NCBI RefSeq assembly: GCF_030063445.1
Contig: NZ_JASITD010000003.1
Span: forward strand, 242,241 to 306,240
DNA from: Hymenobacter sp. H14-R3
Lineage (GTDB): Bacteria; Bacteroidota; Bacteroidia; Cytophagales; Hymenobacteraceae
Direction of reading: 5' to 3'
Length of the DNA stretch: 64,000 nucleotides
Under the pieces are notes generated by a model, which was not told the origin of the DNA, did no database searches, and saw only the letters and a program-made list of their open reading frames with translations. Both the position numbers and the translations under genes were made by a program. Below are positions 17,689-25,642 of the stretch, one piece after another (positions within the stretch are counted from its first letter, which is position 1; every line of letters begins with the position of its first letter).

Positions 17689-18183
17689 TTACTTGCCATA
17701 CTGCGCTATGAAGGCGGCTTTTTGGCGCTGGTACTCGGGCAGGGCCACGGCGGCATCCCACTTGGTTTTGAAAATGGCGGCCGCTTCTACTTTATCCACA
17801 TCGGGATGTGGATTACGCGGCAATTCAGCGCGGCCATGGGCGCCGCTCTGGCCTTTTTTATCGGCGGGCACGGGGCCATCGTATTTCTTGCCGCCAGCGT
17901 GGTTGGCATAGCGCCGGGCCCGGGTGTAGCCCATCTGTAAAAACTTGCGGGCCATGTCGGCCCCCACAAAGTCGGCGGCCTTCAGGTAAGCCTCCAGCAG
18001 GCCCCAGATGGCCGCCGCCGACTCGTGGGCCACCGCGGCGTCTTTAAAGCGCCAGTGGGGCAGAATCTCGCCCTTGTAGGGCTGCACCAGCAGCACGCCC
18101 TGCTCGCCCCGGCCCACGCGGTAGAGCTCGGGGTGCGCTCGAAAGTCGACGGTGGCAAAGTCCAGGGTGTAGTCGAAGGGCAT
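17689..18183 (-). CDS. DUF4385-family protein
   Basis: The 164-residue protein matches what I know of DUF4385: an N-terminal MPFDYTLDFATVDFRAHPEL, then RVGRGEQGVLLVQPYKGEIL, and MARKFLQMGYTRARRYANH in the middle, with a Gly/Lys-rich linker and a C-terminal helix. The family has no established function; the conserved basic tract around residues 78-95 could bind nucleic acid or phosphate, which is speculation. No signal peptide is present. Its start codon is about 115 bases from the DnaA-box cluster, and a perfect DnaA box lies inside it. Confidence 0.8.
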   Translation of the reverse strand: MPFDYTLDFATVDFRAHPELYRVGRGEQGVLLVQPYKGEILPHWRFKDAAVAHESAAAIWGLLEAYLKAADFVGADMARKFLQMGYTRARRYANHAGGKKYDGPVPADKKGQSGAHGRAELPRNPHPDVDKVEAAAIFKTKWDAAVALPEYQRQKAAFIAQYGK

Positions 18184-18297
18184 GGCGGCAATTTCCTTTT
18201 GGGGCGCGGCAGTTTTTGCACGGCCGCTTTTTCAACGGCCGGCCCCGGGCCAGGGTTGGCGAGGCGGAGGCAACCGCGAGTTTTCCACCGGCCGAAG

Positions 18298-18799
18298 TTT
18301 TCCACAGCCTAATAAGATGAATTAATTTCTTCTTAAAAAAAGCTCTTCTTATTCTCCTCCATCAGGGCAGTGGATAAGTTGATAACTCTCAGAAGTTATC
18401 CACAGCGTGGATAACAAGTGGGTAACTATGGGCTTATCCACCGGCTATCCACAGGCAATGTGTATATCATTCGGGTCAGGCTGAAGAACTTAACCTAGTT
18501 ATCCACTATTCACAGTAGTTATCCACTATTCACAATCCACAGGGGGCGGGGAGTGTGGATAGTGTTCGTAGACGGTGGAAGTTATCCACCGTTATCCACA
18601 ACGCCGATTAGCTGCTAGCCGGGCCGGACTACCAAAAAAACTTGTCCCCATTTTATCCACAGGCTGCCAGCACTTATCCCCACAGTTATCCACACGAAAC
18701 TGCTCCACCCCCAGCGGCGGTGGATAACTCGGTGGATAACTAGTGGAAAAACGCCAAAAGCCGCGCCCAGTAACTGGAAACGCGGCTTAGTTATCCACT
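18298..18799. other. Probable chromosomal replication origin (oriC): DnaA-box array with AT-rich tract
   Basis: This 500-bp gene-free stretch holds four perfect DnaA boxes TTATCCACA (18396-18404, 18592-18600, 18653-18661, 18686-18694). About ten single-mismatch boxes are present on both strands, at 18369, 18406, 18434, 18445, 18499, 18519, 18554, 18582, 18719, 18731 and 18791. An AT-rich tract at about 18308-18355 could be the unwinding element. In Bacteroidota the origin is often away from dnaA, which is not seen here. Gene orientation supports an origin on the left side but not on the right, where genes to 35.5 kb run toward it. The gap from 18184 to 18974 holds no gene. Confidence 0.78.
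18497..18535 (+). repeat. Tandem 20-bp direct repeat of DnaA boxes within oriC
   Basis: The 19-base sequence TAGTTATCCACTATTCACA occurs twice at 18497-18515 and 18517-18535, a spacing of 20 bp, about two helical turns. Each unit holds a TTATCCACT box followed by a weaker ATTCACA box. Confidence 0.85.
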
Positions 18800-18974
18800 T
18801 TTTATGAAATGCTCCGGGTTAAACCCGGAATTCAGCGCTGCTTATGCACAATTGCCCGCCGAACCAGGTAAGTAGCCGAAAAGCGTCACACAGGTCTTTT
18901 CGGTTGTCGGCGGGTGGGTGGTGGTAAGGGGCAGGCTACTGCCAGGCCACCTTTTACCACGGCAACGCGGAGAG

Positions 18975-20666
18975 TTAAAAGTTGAGCTTGTTGTTCAACT
19001 CGAAGCCGGAGCGCACCTGGATTACCTCGGGGTGGAGATAAATGGGCTCGGCGGGCACCAAGAGGTCGGGGTCGCCGCCGCGCCAGCGGCCATCCCCATC
19101 CTGGTCGATGAGCACGCGCAGGCGGTATTTGCCGGGGGCCAGGTAGGCGAAGCGGTAGGTGCCACGCGGCGAGCGCAGCTGCGCCACCACTTGCAGCTGC
19201 TCATTAAGTAACTGCAAGTCAAAGTTCTTAACCTCCGTTTGGATGGTGCCGGTGATGAGGCCGCTGGGGTCCTGGTCTACCACGGCTAGGCGCAGGGGGC
19301 GGCGCAGACCCAGCGATTGCCCCGTAACGGCCAGAATAGCCAGGGTATCGAGGCGGATTTCAATGTTTTTGAGCGCCTTAGTGTCCAGGGTCACCAGCAG
19401 CTGGGTGCGGCTGGGGCTCAGCACAGCCTCGGTGGGCACCTTGAGGGCGTGGGTTTTGAGCGAGTCTTCGGTGAGGGTGCCGGGGCTGCGGCCGGCCACT
19501 AGCGCCACGGGCACCGGAAACACGAATTTTACCTGGCCCTGCCGGTACACGGTGCGCGGGTTGCCGGCCACGGTGGTGCCCGGCGGCAGCGCGGGCGTTT
19601 TGCCCACCGCCGTGGGCACCGGAAAGCGCAGGTTGAGGGTGTCGCGGCGCTCGTTGCCCGTGCTGTCGGTGGCCATGAGCAGGTAGCGGCCATCGCTCAG
19701 CACCGGGGTTTTGTAGATGAGTAGCGAGCGGCCGAAGTCGGCCACCTCGGTGGCGTTTTGGATAGCGGCCGGCGTAGCGCCGGCCGCTGGGGCCAGGGCC
19801 GCCAGCGTGGCCGAGCGCAGGCCTTCGTTGAAATTTACCCGCGCCTGAGTGGCCGTGGTTTCGAGGCCGGTGCGGCGCGGGGGCAGGCGGTCGGGCCGCA
19901 CCAGGCGCAGCACGCGCGGCCCGGTAGTATCAGTAACCAGCACTGGATTAGGCAGATATGCTATTTTCTCGCCGTCGTCGAAGCGGTTGTTATTGTTCTT
20001 ATCGGTCCAGGCGTAGAGCTTGTAGGGGGCCACGCGCACAAAGTTGATTTGGAACTGGCCCTTGTCGTCGGTGCGGGTGAGGTAGTAGGGCTGGCCCCGG
20101 CGCACGCCCACCGTGTCGGTGGTGCGGTAGAGGCCCACCACCACATCTTTGGCGGGGCGGGTGGTGAGCAGGTCCACCACCGAGCCGCTCACGCGGCCCG
20201 AGTCGAGGGTGGCGCCGGTGCTGAAGCTCAGGGCCTGGTACTTAGCCGGCAGGCTCTCGGTAACGTCCACAATGGCGCTGCGGAAGTTAAACGAGTACGT
20301 GGTGTTGGCCTCCAGCGGCTTCTTAAACAGCAGGGTTACGAAGTCGCGGTCGGGCCGCACCGAGTACAAGTTATCGGGCGGTAGCTGCGGGGTAATGAGC
20401 AGGTTCTTAGCCAAATCCTTCACCTGAATGGGCTCCGAAAACGTGAGGCGGATAAACTGCTGCTTCACGTTGCGGGCGGCGCTGTCGGGCGAGGTAGCCA
20501 CCAGGCGCGGCGCAGTTTTGTCGCGCGGCCCACCCTGCGGCGAGCTAATGGCCGCGCAGCTGCCCAGTGCCAGCAAAGCCGCCAGCGCCAGCCCCGAGCC
20601 AGCCCACTCTGGGCTGGCCATCAACTTGTTACTCACTAAAAAACGAAAAGCAGCGCGAAAACCCAT
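18975..20666 (-). CDS. Ig-like-domain lipoprotein
   Basis: The 563-residue protein is a predicted lipoprotein: the hydrophobic signal LALAALLALGSC ends in a Cys, followed by AAISSPQGGPRDKTAP. After that come a bacterial Ig-like (SbsA-type) domain (LVATSPDSAARNV and LTFSEPIQV), further beta-rich repeats, a segment with TDKNNNNRFDDGEKIAYLPNP and a C-terminal YLAPGKYRLRVLIDQDGDGRW, both resembling calcium-binding or carboxypeptidase-like beta modules. The family is widespread in Bacteroidota without a proven function; anchoring in the envelope is likely. The start may be ATG at 20666 or the one at 20621. It is transcribed toward the DnaA-box cluster. Confidence 0.8.
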   Translation of the reverse strand: MGFRAAFRFLVSNKLMASPEWAGSGLALAALLALGSCAAISSPQGGPRDKTAPRLVATSPDSAARNVKQQFIRLTFSEPIQVKDLAKNLLITPQLPPDNLYSVRPDRDFVTLLFKKPLEANTTYSFNFRSAIVDVTESLPAKYQALSFSTGATLDSGRVSGSVVDLLTTRPAKDVVVGLYRTTDTVGVRRGQPYYLTRTDDKGQFQINFVRVAPYKLYAWTDKNNNNRFDDGEKIAYLPNPVLVTDTTGPRVLRLVRPDRLPPRRTGLETTATQARVNFNEGLRSATLAALAPAAGATPAAIQNATEVADFGRSLLIYKTPVLSDGRYLLMATDSTGNERRDTLNLRFPVPTAVGKTPALPPGTTVAGNPRTVYRQGQVKFVFPVPVALVAGRSPGTLTEDSLKTHALKVPTEAVLSPSRTQLLVTLDTKALKNIEIRLDTLAILAVTGQSLGLRRPLRLAVVDQDPSGLITGTIQTEVKNFDLQLLNEQLQVVAQLRSPRGTYRFAYLAPGKYRLRVLIDQDGDGRWRGGDPDLLVPAEPIYLHPEVIQVRSGFELNNKLNF

Positions 20667-20724
20667 CAGAAATACCAGCGGCGGAAAAACGTGTGCAAAA
20701 GTACCCCGCCGGCTACGGCCGGGG

Positions 20725-21672
20725 CTAGCGGCCCGCGGCCGCCCGCTCGGCTACGTACACCAGGCTCGAATATTGCCCGCCGTGCTGCGCCGCGTACTGG
20801 TTGGATTTGTAGCCCGCCCGCAGCACCGCAAGCGGCCCACCGGCCCGCTCGGCGGCTCGGTTGCGCTCGCTCAGCATACTGATATAGTAGGCATCGAGCG
20901 GCAGCGGCAGCGTTTGTGTAACGTGCAGGCCATGAGCCGCTAACAGCCGGCGCATAGTAGCCGGCACAAAGTGGTAGAGGTGGCGCGGCACATCGTACGA
21001 AGCCCAGTCCTGGCGGTAGTGCTGGGCATCGAGGCTCTCGGCGTTGGGCACCGCAATCAGCAGCTTGCCGCTCGGCTTGAGCGCCGTCAGTAGCTGAGCC
21101 AGTGTGTCATTGAGCGTGTGCACGTGCTCCAGCACGTGCCACAGCGTAATCACGTCGAAGCTGGCGGCGGGCAGCGCGGCCAGGGCCGTGTCCTCCAGTA
21201 TAGGCTGGCCCACGCGGGCGGCCGCGTCGTGGCGGGCGCGGTCGTTGGGCTCCAGGCCCGTTACCTGCCAGCCGGCGCGCTTGGCCCCGGCCAAAAAGTG
21301 TCCCGTGCCGCAGCCGTAGTCGAGCAAATTGCCCACGTGCCCCCCGTTAAGCTGGGTAATGAGCCTCACTTTGCGCCGCACCGTGAAGTAGCGCGCCGCC
21401 TTGTACACGCGGTTTACCAGGCCTTGCGCCGCTGAGTTGTGTGACACATAAGCATCTGATTCATAATACTTTCCAATAGTTGCCGCCGAGGGTCGCGGGT
21501 TGGTAAGCTGGAAGCCGCAGGCCGCGCACTGCTGGATGGTGAACGTTTCCTGGCTCACCGACCGGTCCTGCACGCGCAGCTTGTCGCGCAGGTCGGCACT
21601 TCCGCACACCGGGCAGACGGGTAATAATTCGGTCACTTTGTTGAAAAAAGGAAAATCAAAGTAGACCGTCAT
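20725..21672 (-). CDS. SAM-dependent methyltransferase with N-terminal zinc ribbon
   Basis: The 315-residue protein has an N-terminal four-Cys ribbon (CPVCGS and CAACGF) followed by a class I methyltransferase fold: motif I LLDYGCGTGHFLAGAKRAG, then VTGLEPN, FDVITLWHVLEHVHTLNDTL, and LKPSGKLLIAVPN. Such proteins methylate sugars or small metabolites; the substrate is not evident. Its first three codons lie inside palindromic element D (21663-21770), so either the element supplied the start or the true start is not where it seems. No upstream in-frame ATG was identified. Confidence 0.85.
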   Translation of the reverse strand: MTVYFDFPFFNKVTELLPVCPVCGSADLRDKLRVQDRSVSQETFTIQQCAACGFQLTNPRPSAATIGKYYESDAYVSHNSAAQGLVNRVYKAARYFTVRRKVRLITQLNGGHVGNLLDYGCGTGHFLAGAKRAGWQVTGLEPNDRARHDAAARVGQPILEDTALAALPAASFDVITLWHVLEHVHTLNDTLAQLLTALKPSGKLLIAVPNAESLDAQHYRQDWASYDVPRHLYHFVPATMRRLLAAHGLHVTQTLPLPLDAYYISMLSERNRAAERAGGPLAVLRAGYKSNQYAAQHGGQYSSLVYVAERAAAGR

Positions 21673-21770
21673 GCTGAGCTCGCCGAAGCATCTCTACCAC
21701 GAGCGTAATCCTGATAATTGGAGAATACGCTCGTGGTAGAGATGCTTCGGCGAACTCAGCATGACGGTCT
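21663..21770. repeat. Palindromic element D overlapping the methyltransferase start
   Basis: Arms of 45 bp (21663-21707 and 21726-21770) are inverted repeats with a single mismatch, around an 18-bp core. The minus-strand ATG of the methyltransferase (21670-21672) lies in the left arm. The right arm ends 19 bases before the mnmG stop. Confidence 0.9.
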
Positions 21771-21788
21771 TTTTCAGGTCGTTATTAC

Positions 21789-23657
21789 TCAACGATTCAA
21801 ATACACCATCAGCACCGACACGTCGGCCGGGCTCACGCCGCTGATGCGGCTGGCCTGGCCCAGGGTTTCGGGCTGAATCTTGAGGAGCTTTTCGCGGGCC
21901 TCGTGGCTGAGGGCCGGCATGGCCCCGTAGTTCAGGCGGCCCTGAATGTGGAAGTCTTCCAGCTCACGCATACGCTGGGCCTGCTGCTGCTCCTTCTGCA
22001 AGTAGGTTTCGTACTTGGTCTGGATAATGGCCTGTTCCTGAGCTTCTTCACTAAAAGCCACCAGTTTCTCGGCCAGTTCGGGCAGGTAGGCCGTGAGGTG
22101 CGGCAGCTCGATATTGGGCCGGCGCAACAGGTTGAGGGCCCGCGTTTTCTCGTGAATCTCGGCCGAGCCCTGCGCCGCCAGAAAGCCGTTGATGGCCGCC
22201 GGCTCGATGCCGAAGTTGGCGAGCACGGCCAGCACGGCGGCTGTGTCGGCCTCCTTTTGCTGCACGCGGGCCAGGCGCTCGTCGCTGGCCAGGCCCAGGG
22301 CGTGGCCCAGGGGCGTGAGGCGCAGGTCGGCGTTGTCCTGGCGCAGCAAGATGCGGTGCTCGGCGCGGCTCGTAAACATGCGGTACGGCTCGTCGGTGCC
22401 CTTGTTGATAAGGTCATCAATGAGCACGCCGATGTAGGCCTGGTCACGCCGGAGCGTGAAGGCGGGCTTGTCGTGGGCGCGCTGGTGGGCGTTGATGCCG
22501 GCCATCAGGCCCTGGCAAGCGGCCTCCTCGTAGCCGGTGGTACCGTTAATCTGGCCAGCCAGCCAGAGGTTATGCACTGGCTTGGTTTCCAGCGTATTCG
22601 TAAGCTGCGTGGGCGGGAAGAAGTCGTACTCAATGGCGTAGCCGGGCCGGAACATCTTGGCCTTTTCAAAGCCCGCGATTTCGCGCAGGGCGCGGTACTG
22701 AATGTCCTCGGGCAGCGAACTGCTGAAGCCGTTCACGTAGCACTCCACGGTAGACCAACCTTCTGGTTCTACAAAAATCTGGTGGCGGTCCTTGTCAGCG
22801 AAGCGGTTGATTTTGTCCTCCACGCTGGGGCAGTAGCGCGGCCCCAGGCCCTTGATGCGGCCCTGAAACATGGGCGATTTCTCGAAGCCTTCCTTCAAAA
22901 TCTCGTGCACCCGCTCGTTGGTGTACGTGATGTAGCAGGGCCGCTGCTCAGTGAGCCGGGGCGTGTCGAGGTATGAGAAGCGGCCGGGGTTTTCGTCGCC
23001 GGCCTGCACCTCCATTTTGGAGTAGTCGAGCGAGCGGCCGTCCACGCGGGGCGGGGTGCCGGTTTTCATGCGCCCGGCTTCCAAGCCCAGCTCTACGAGC
23101 TGCTCGGTGAGGCCGCGGCTGTTTTTTTCGCCGGCCCGGCCGCCCCCGAAGTTCTTTTCACCAATGTGGATGAGGCCATTAAGAAAGGTGCCGTTGGTGA
23201 GCACCACCGTTTTGCTGCGGAACTCGATGCCCAGCGCCGTGCGCACGCCCACGCAGGTGCCGTCCTCCACGAGCAAGCCGGTCACGGCTTCCTGCCAAAA
23301 ATCGACGTTCGGAATCTGCTCCAGCGTCAGGCGCCAGGCCTCGGCAAAGCGCATGCGGTCGCTTTGGGCGCGCGGGCTCCACATGGCGGGGCCTTTCGAA
23401 CGGTTCAGCATCCGAAACTGAATCATGGTGCGGTCGGTGATGATACCGCTTTGGCCGCCCAGGGCATCTATCTCGCGCACTATCTGGCCTTTAGCTACGC
23501 CGCCCATGGCCGGGTTGCACGACATTTGGGCGATGGTGTTCAGGTTCATCGTGGCCAGCAGCACTTTCGAGCCGAGGTTGGCGGCGGCGGCAGCGGCTTC
23601 GCAGCCCGCGTGGCCCGCGCCCACCACTATGAGGTCGTAATCTTCTTGCTGAAACAT
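21789..23657 (-). CDS. mnmG: tRNA uridine-5-carboxymethylaminomethyl modification enzyme MnmG (GidA)
   Basis: With MnmE this FAD enzyme forms the cmnm5 group on U34 of several tRNAs. The 622-residue length is normal. Visible are the FAD-binding GAGHAGCEAA at residues 12-21, the family block SCNPAMGGVAKGQIVREIDALGG, KTGTPPRVDGRS, GYEEAACQGLMAGINAH and a C-terminal helical domain with LTSRAEHRILLRQDNADLRLT. The frame opens 23 codons upstream, but that part comes from element C; ATG at 23657, two bases from the element, gives the family start MFQQEDYDLIVVGAGH. Confidence 0.97.
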   Translation of the reverse strand: MFQQEDYDLIVVGAGHAGCEAAAAAANLGSKVLLATMNLNTIAQMSCNPAMGGVAKGQIVREIDALGGQSGIITDRTMIQFRMLNRSKGPAMWSPRAQSDRMRFAEAWRLTLEQIPNVDFWQEAVTGLLVEDGTCVGVRTALGIEFRSKTVVLTNGTFLNGLIHIGEKNFGGGRAGEKNSRGLTEQLVELGLEAGRMKTGTPPRVDGRSLDYSKMEVQAGDENPGRFSYLDTPRLTEQRPCYITYTNERVHEILKEGFEKSPMFQGRIKGLGPRYCPSVEDKINRFADKDRHQIFVEPEGWSTVECYVNGFSSSLPEDIQYRALREIAGFEKAKMFRPGYAIEYDFFPPTQLTNTLETKPVHNLWLAGQINGTTGYEEAACQGLMAGINAHQRAHDKPAFTLRRDQAYIGVLIDDLINKGTDEPYRMFTSRAEHRILLRQDNADLRLTPLGHALGLASDERLARVQQKEADTAAVLAVLANFGIEPAAINGFLAAQGSAEIHEKTRALNLLRRPNIELPHLTAYLPELAEKLVAFSEEAQEQAIIQTKYETYLQKEQQQAQRMRELEDFHIQGRLNYGAMPALSHEAREKLLKIQPETLGQASRISGVSPADVSVLMVYLNR

Positions 23658-23658
23658 A

Positions 23659-23806
23659 GTAGGGTAAGCTTTAGCTTGCCGTAAATAGTTCGGCGGCGCA
23701 GCGGGTAGCCCAGTAGGAATCAACAAAATTACGGTACTATCGGCTAACTACTGATGAGCCCGCTACGGCCGGCTGCCTTGCGGCGGTAAGCTAAAGCTTA
23801 CCCTGC
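23659..23806. repeat. Palindromic element C, copy 2, abutting the mnmG start
   Basis: Inverted arms of 23 bp (23659-23681 and 23784-23806) match the arms of the copy at 17605-17685, with 21 matches between arms, around a longer core of about 100 bp. The element begins one base upstream of the mnmG ATG, so the mnmG 5' leader is element sequence. Confidence 0.85.
23724..23731 (-). promoter_or_regulatory. Putative -7 box (TAATTTTG) within element C, upstream of mnmG
   Basis: The minus strand reads TAATTTTG, fitting TAnnTTTG, 66 bases before the mnmG ATG and inside the core of the palindromic element. No -33 match was found, so it is tentative. Confidence 0.35.
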
Positions 23807-23827
23807 ATGCGTTGTCGGCTATCCCGC

Positions 23828-24544
23828 TTACTGTGCCTCGTCGGCTAGGTCCTGGGCTTGCCGCTCGCCGTGCAGAAAGGCGGCCTGCCGGTTCACGTCC
23901 TCCCAGCGGAAGGTGCGCCAGTGGTGGGTGCGCGAGTTGAAGACCTCGGTTGCGGCCGGGCAGGCGAAAAGCTTGTAGTCAAACTTGGGGTAGCCGTGCA
24001 CCAGGTAGCCGGGGTAGTAGTAGGCTAGCCCGTGGCGGCGGGCGTGCTCTAACTTAAGCAGCATCAGGTACTTACCCAGGCTGTGCTTGTGATAGCTGGG
24101 GTCGTAAAAGTTAACAATGCCCGCAATGCTGTCCGTGCCGTTGTCGAACACGCCGGCCGCAATGAGCCGGGGGCCGTCGCGCACCTCAATAACGTGGGTG
24201 TCGAAGACGTTGTGGGCGGCTCCATCCAGCAGCAGGTCGGCCAGCGAGGGGTTGCCGTCGAAGTCAATCGACTGATAATAAAGATTATACAGGTCCATCA
24301 GCTCGGGCGAGAACCGAAAGGGCCGGGTGGTTATCGCAAACTGCTCGTTGAGCCGAAACAGGCGGCGCTGCTTGGGGCCGTAGGCCACGTCGGCCAGGGC
24401 CAGGCGCAGCCAGTGAGTAGTGCAGAGGCCGGTTTCGAGGGGTAAAAACTCGCAGGTAAACAAGTTTTGCCCCATGCGGTAGTAGCCCTGACCGAGGTAA
24501 TAATCCAGAAAATCGCCGGGCAGGCGAGAAAGCGCGACACTCAT
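23828..24544 (-). CDS. Arginyl/leucyl-tRNA-protein transferase-like protein (ATE/Bpt C-terminal type)
   Basis: The 238-residue protein resembles the GNAT-fold aminoacyl-tRNA-protein transferases that add an amino acid to protein N-termini. The diagnostic stretch is in the second half: YHKHSLGKYLMLLKLEHARRHG followed by YYYPGYLVHGYPKFDYK. The N-terminal half (YYLGQGYYRMGQNLFTCEF) is consistent with the same family but lacks a clear CxxC pair. Homologues in Bacteroidota lie near ybeY and mnmG, as here. It is on the same strand as ybeY, 21 bases after it. Substrate and activity are inferred. Confidence 0.65.
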   Translation of the reverse strand: MSVALSRLPGDFLDYYLGQGYYRMGQNLFTCEFLPLETGLCTTHWLRLALADVAYGPKQRRLFRLNEQFAITTRPFRFSPELMDLYNLYYQSIDFDGNPSLADLLLDGAAHNVFDTHVIEVRDGPRLIAAGVFDNGTDSIAGIVNFYDPSYHKHSLGKYLMLLKLEHARRHGLAYYYPGYLVHGYPKFDYKLFACPAATEVFNSRTHHWRTFRWEDVNRQAAFLHGERQAQDLADEAQ

Positions 24545-24565
24545 GCCAGCAAAACGTGCCGCGCC

Positions 24566-25033
24566 CTAAAAGGTGCGCAGCGACAAGCAGTAATCTTCCT
24601 TGCGGCGCATGGCCGTCTGGCTCAGCAGGTCTTTGTCGTGGTAACCCAGCAGGTGTAGCACGCCGTGAATCATGACGCGGTGTAATTCGTCGCGGAAGCT
24701 GATTCCCAGGTCTTTAGCATTGTCGGCCACGCGCTCCACGCTGATGAAGATATCGCCTTCCAACACCTCGGCATCGTCGGCGTTGTCGAAGGTGATGACG
24801 TCGGTGAGCGTGTCGTGATTGAGGTAGTCCACGTTCAGCTTGTGCAAGTAAGTATCCGAGCAAAAGATGAAGGTGAGCTGCGCGATGCGGTACTCGTGCA
24901 CCACGGCAATGCGCTCAATCCAGGCTACGAGGTCTTCGGCGTCGCGCAGGCCGAATTCGGCCACGTCTTCCACTACAAACTCAATACCGGGGGCTTCGAA
25001 GTAGCGGACGCCGGCGGCGGCTGGTACGCTCAT
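24566..25033 (-). CDS. ybeY: Endoribonuclease YbeY (16S rRNA maturation)
   Basis: The 155-residue protein shows the zinc signature HGVLHLLGYHD (H-x3-H-x5-H) near residues 120-130. The block LNHDTLTDVITFDN, typical of YbeY, lies before it. The enzyme acts in 16S rRNA 3' maturation and ribosome quality control. Its ATG overlaps the stop of the upstream ATPase gene by four bases (ATGA), so the two are translationally coupled. Confidence 0.95.
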   Translation of the reverse strand: MSVPAAAGVRYFEAPGIEFVVEDVAEFGLRDAEDLVAWIERIAVVHEYRIAQLTFIFCSDTYLHKLNVDYLNHDTLTDVITFDNADDAEVLEGDIFISVERVADNAKDLGISFRDELHRVMIHGVLHLLGYHDKDLLSQTAMRRKEDYCLSLRTF

Positions 25034-25458
25034 GCGGCGGCTTGCTCGGGGGTGGCGGGGTGCAGGGCAAACGTCAGTTCCAGGCGGCGGCCGTCTTTGC
25101 TGAATTCCACCTCATCGGCCAGGTGGCGGATGAGGAAGATGCCGCGCCCGCCGGGGTTTTCGAGGTTTTCGGGGGCCGTGGGGTCGTCGAGGTTGTTGAA
25201 ATCAAACCCAGTGCCTTCGTCCTCAATCTCAAACTTCAACTGGTTCTGGTTGACGTAGAGCGAGAGGTACACGTTCTTGTCTTTGTCGAACTTATTGCCG
25301 TGGCGAATCGCGTTATTCACGGCTTCCGTCACTGCCACCATAATATTGCCATAGATGTCGTCCTCAATCTGGAACGTGTCTTTGGAGTTATCAATGAAGC
25401 TCTCCACGACGCGGATATTTTCCACGAGCGATGGAATCTGAATTTTAACCTGCTTCAT
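25030..25458 (-). CDS. RsbW-like anti-sigma factor kinase/ATP-binding protein
   Basis: The 142-residue protein is a lone HATPase domain of the RsbW/SpoIIAB type. The N box is VAVTEAVNNAIRHGNK near residues 45-60. The G1-like box IEDEGTGFDF and the G2 segment NPGGRGIFLIRHLADEVEF follow. Such kinases bind sigma factors and phosphorylate STAS antagonists; two STAS-like proteins occur in this window (48.0 and 61.9 kb) but are not adjacent. A probable promoter lies 48 bases upstream, and it overlaps ybeY by four bases. Confidence 0.85.
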   Translation of the reverse strand: MKQVKIQIPSLVENIRVVESFIDNSKDTFQIEDDIYGNIMVAVTEAVNNAIRHGNKFDKDKNVYLSLYVNQNQLKFEIEDEGTGFDFNNLDDPTAPENLENPGGRGIFLIRHLADEVEFSKDGRRLELTFALHPATPEQAAA

Positions 25459-25505
25459 ACGGGGGATAGCGAAGGAATAGAAAGAGCGGCGCGGCTAACG
25501 GAGGG

Positions 25506-25513
25506 CAAAAGTA
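25506..25513 (-). promoter_or_regulatory. Putative -7 promoter box (TACTTTTG) of the rsbW-ybeY unit
   Basis: The minus strand reads TACTTTTG, identical to the -7 box of the initiator tRNA gene. It lies 48 bases before the ATG at 25458. A -33 element is not clear. Confidence 0.5.
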
Positions 25514-25642
25514 GAAAACACCGGGCAAAAAACGGGTAGCGCCGTAGCAGCGTGGTTTTCGGCTACTTGGCCCTGCTTTGCCTGGATTGGATAAGTAGCA
25601 AAGTCGCCTCTACGTACGACTGCCGATGAGGTTACGGTTTGC

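Noticed and set aside
18757..18788. Hairpin (arms AAGCCGCG and CGCGGCTT) considered as a terminator
   Set aside because: It lies within the DnaA-box cluster with no gene ending toward it and no T run. It may be part of origin architecture or chance.
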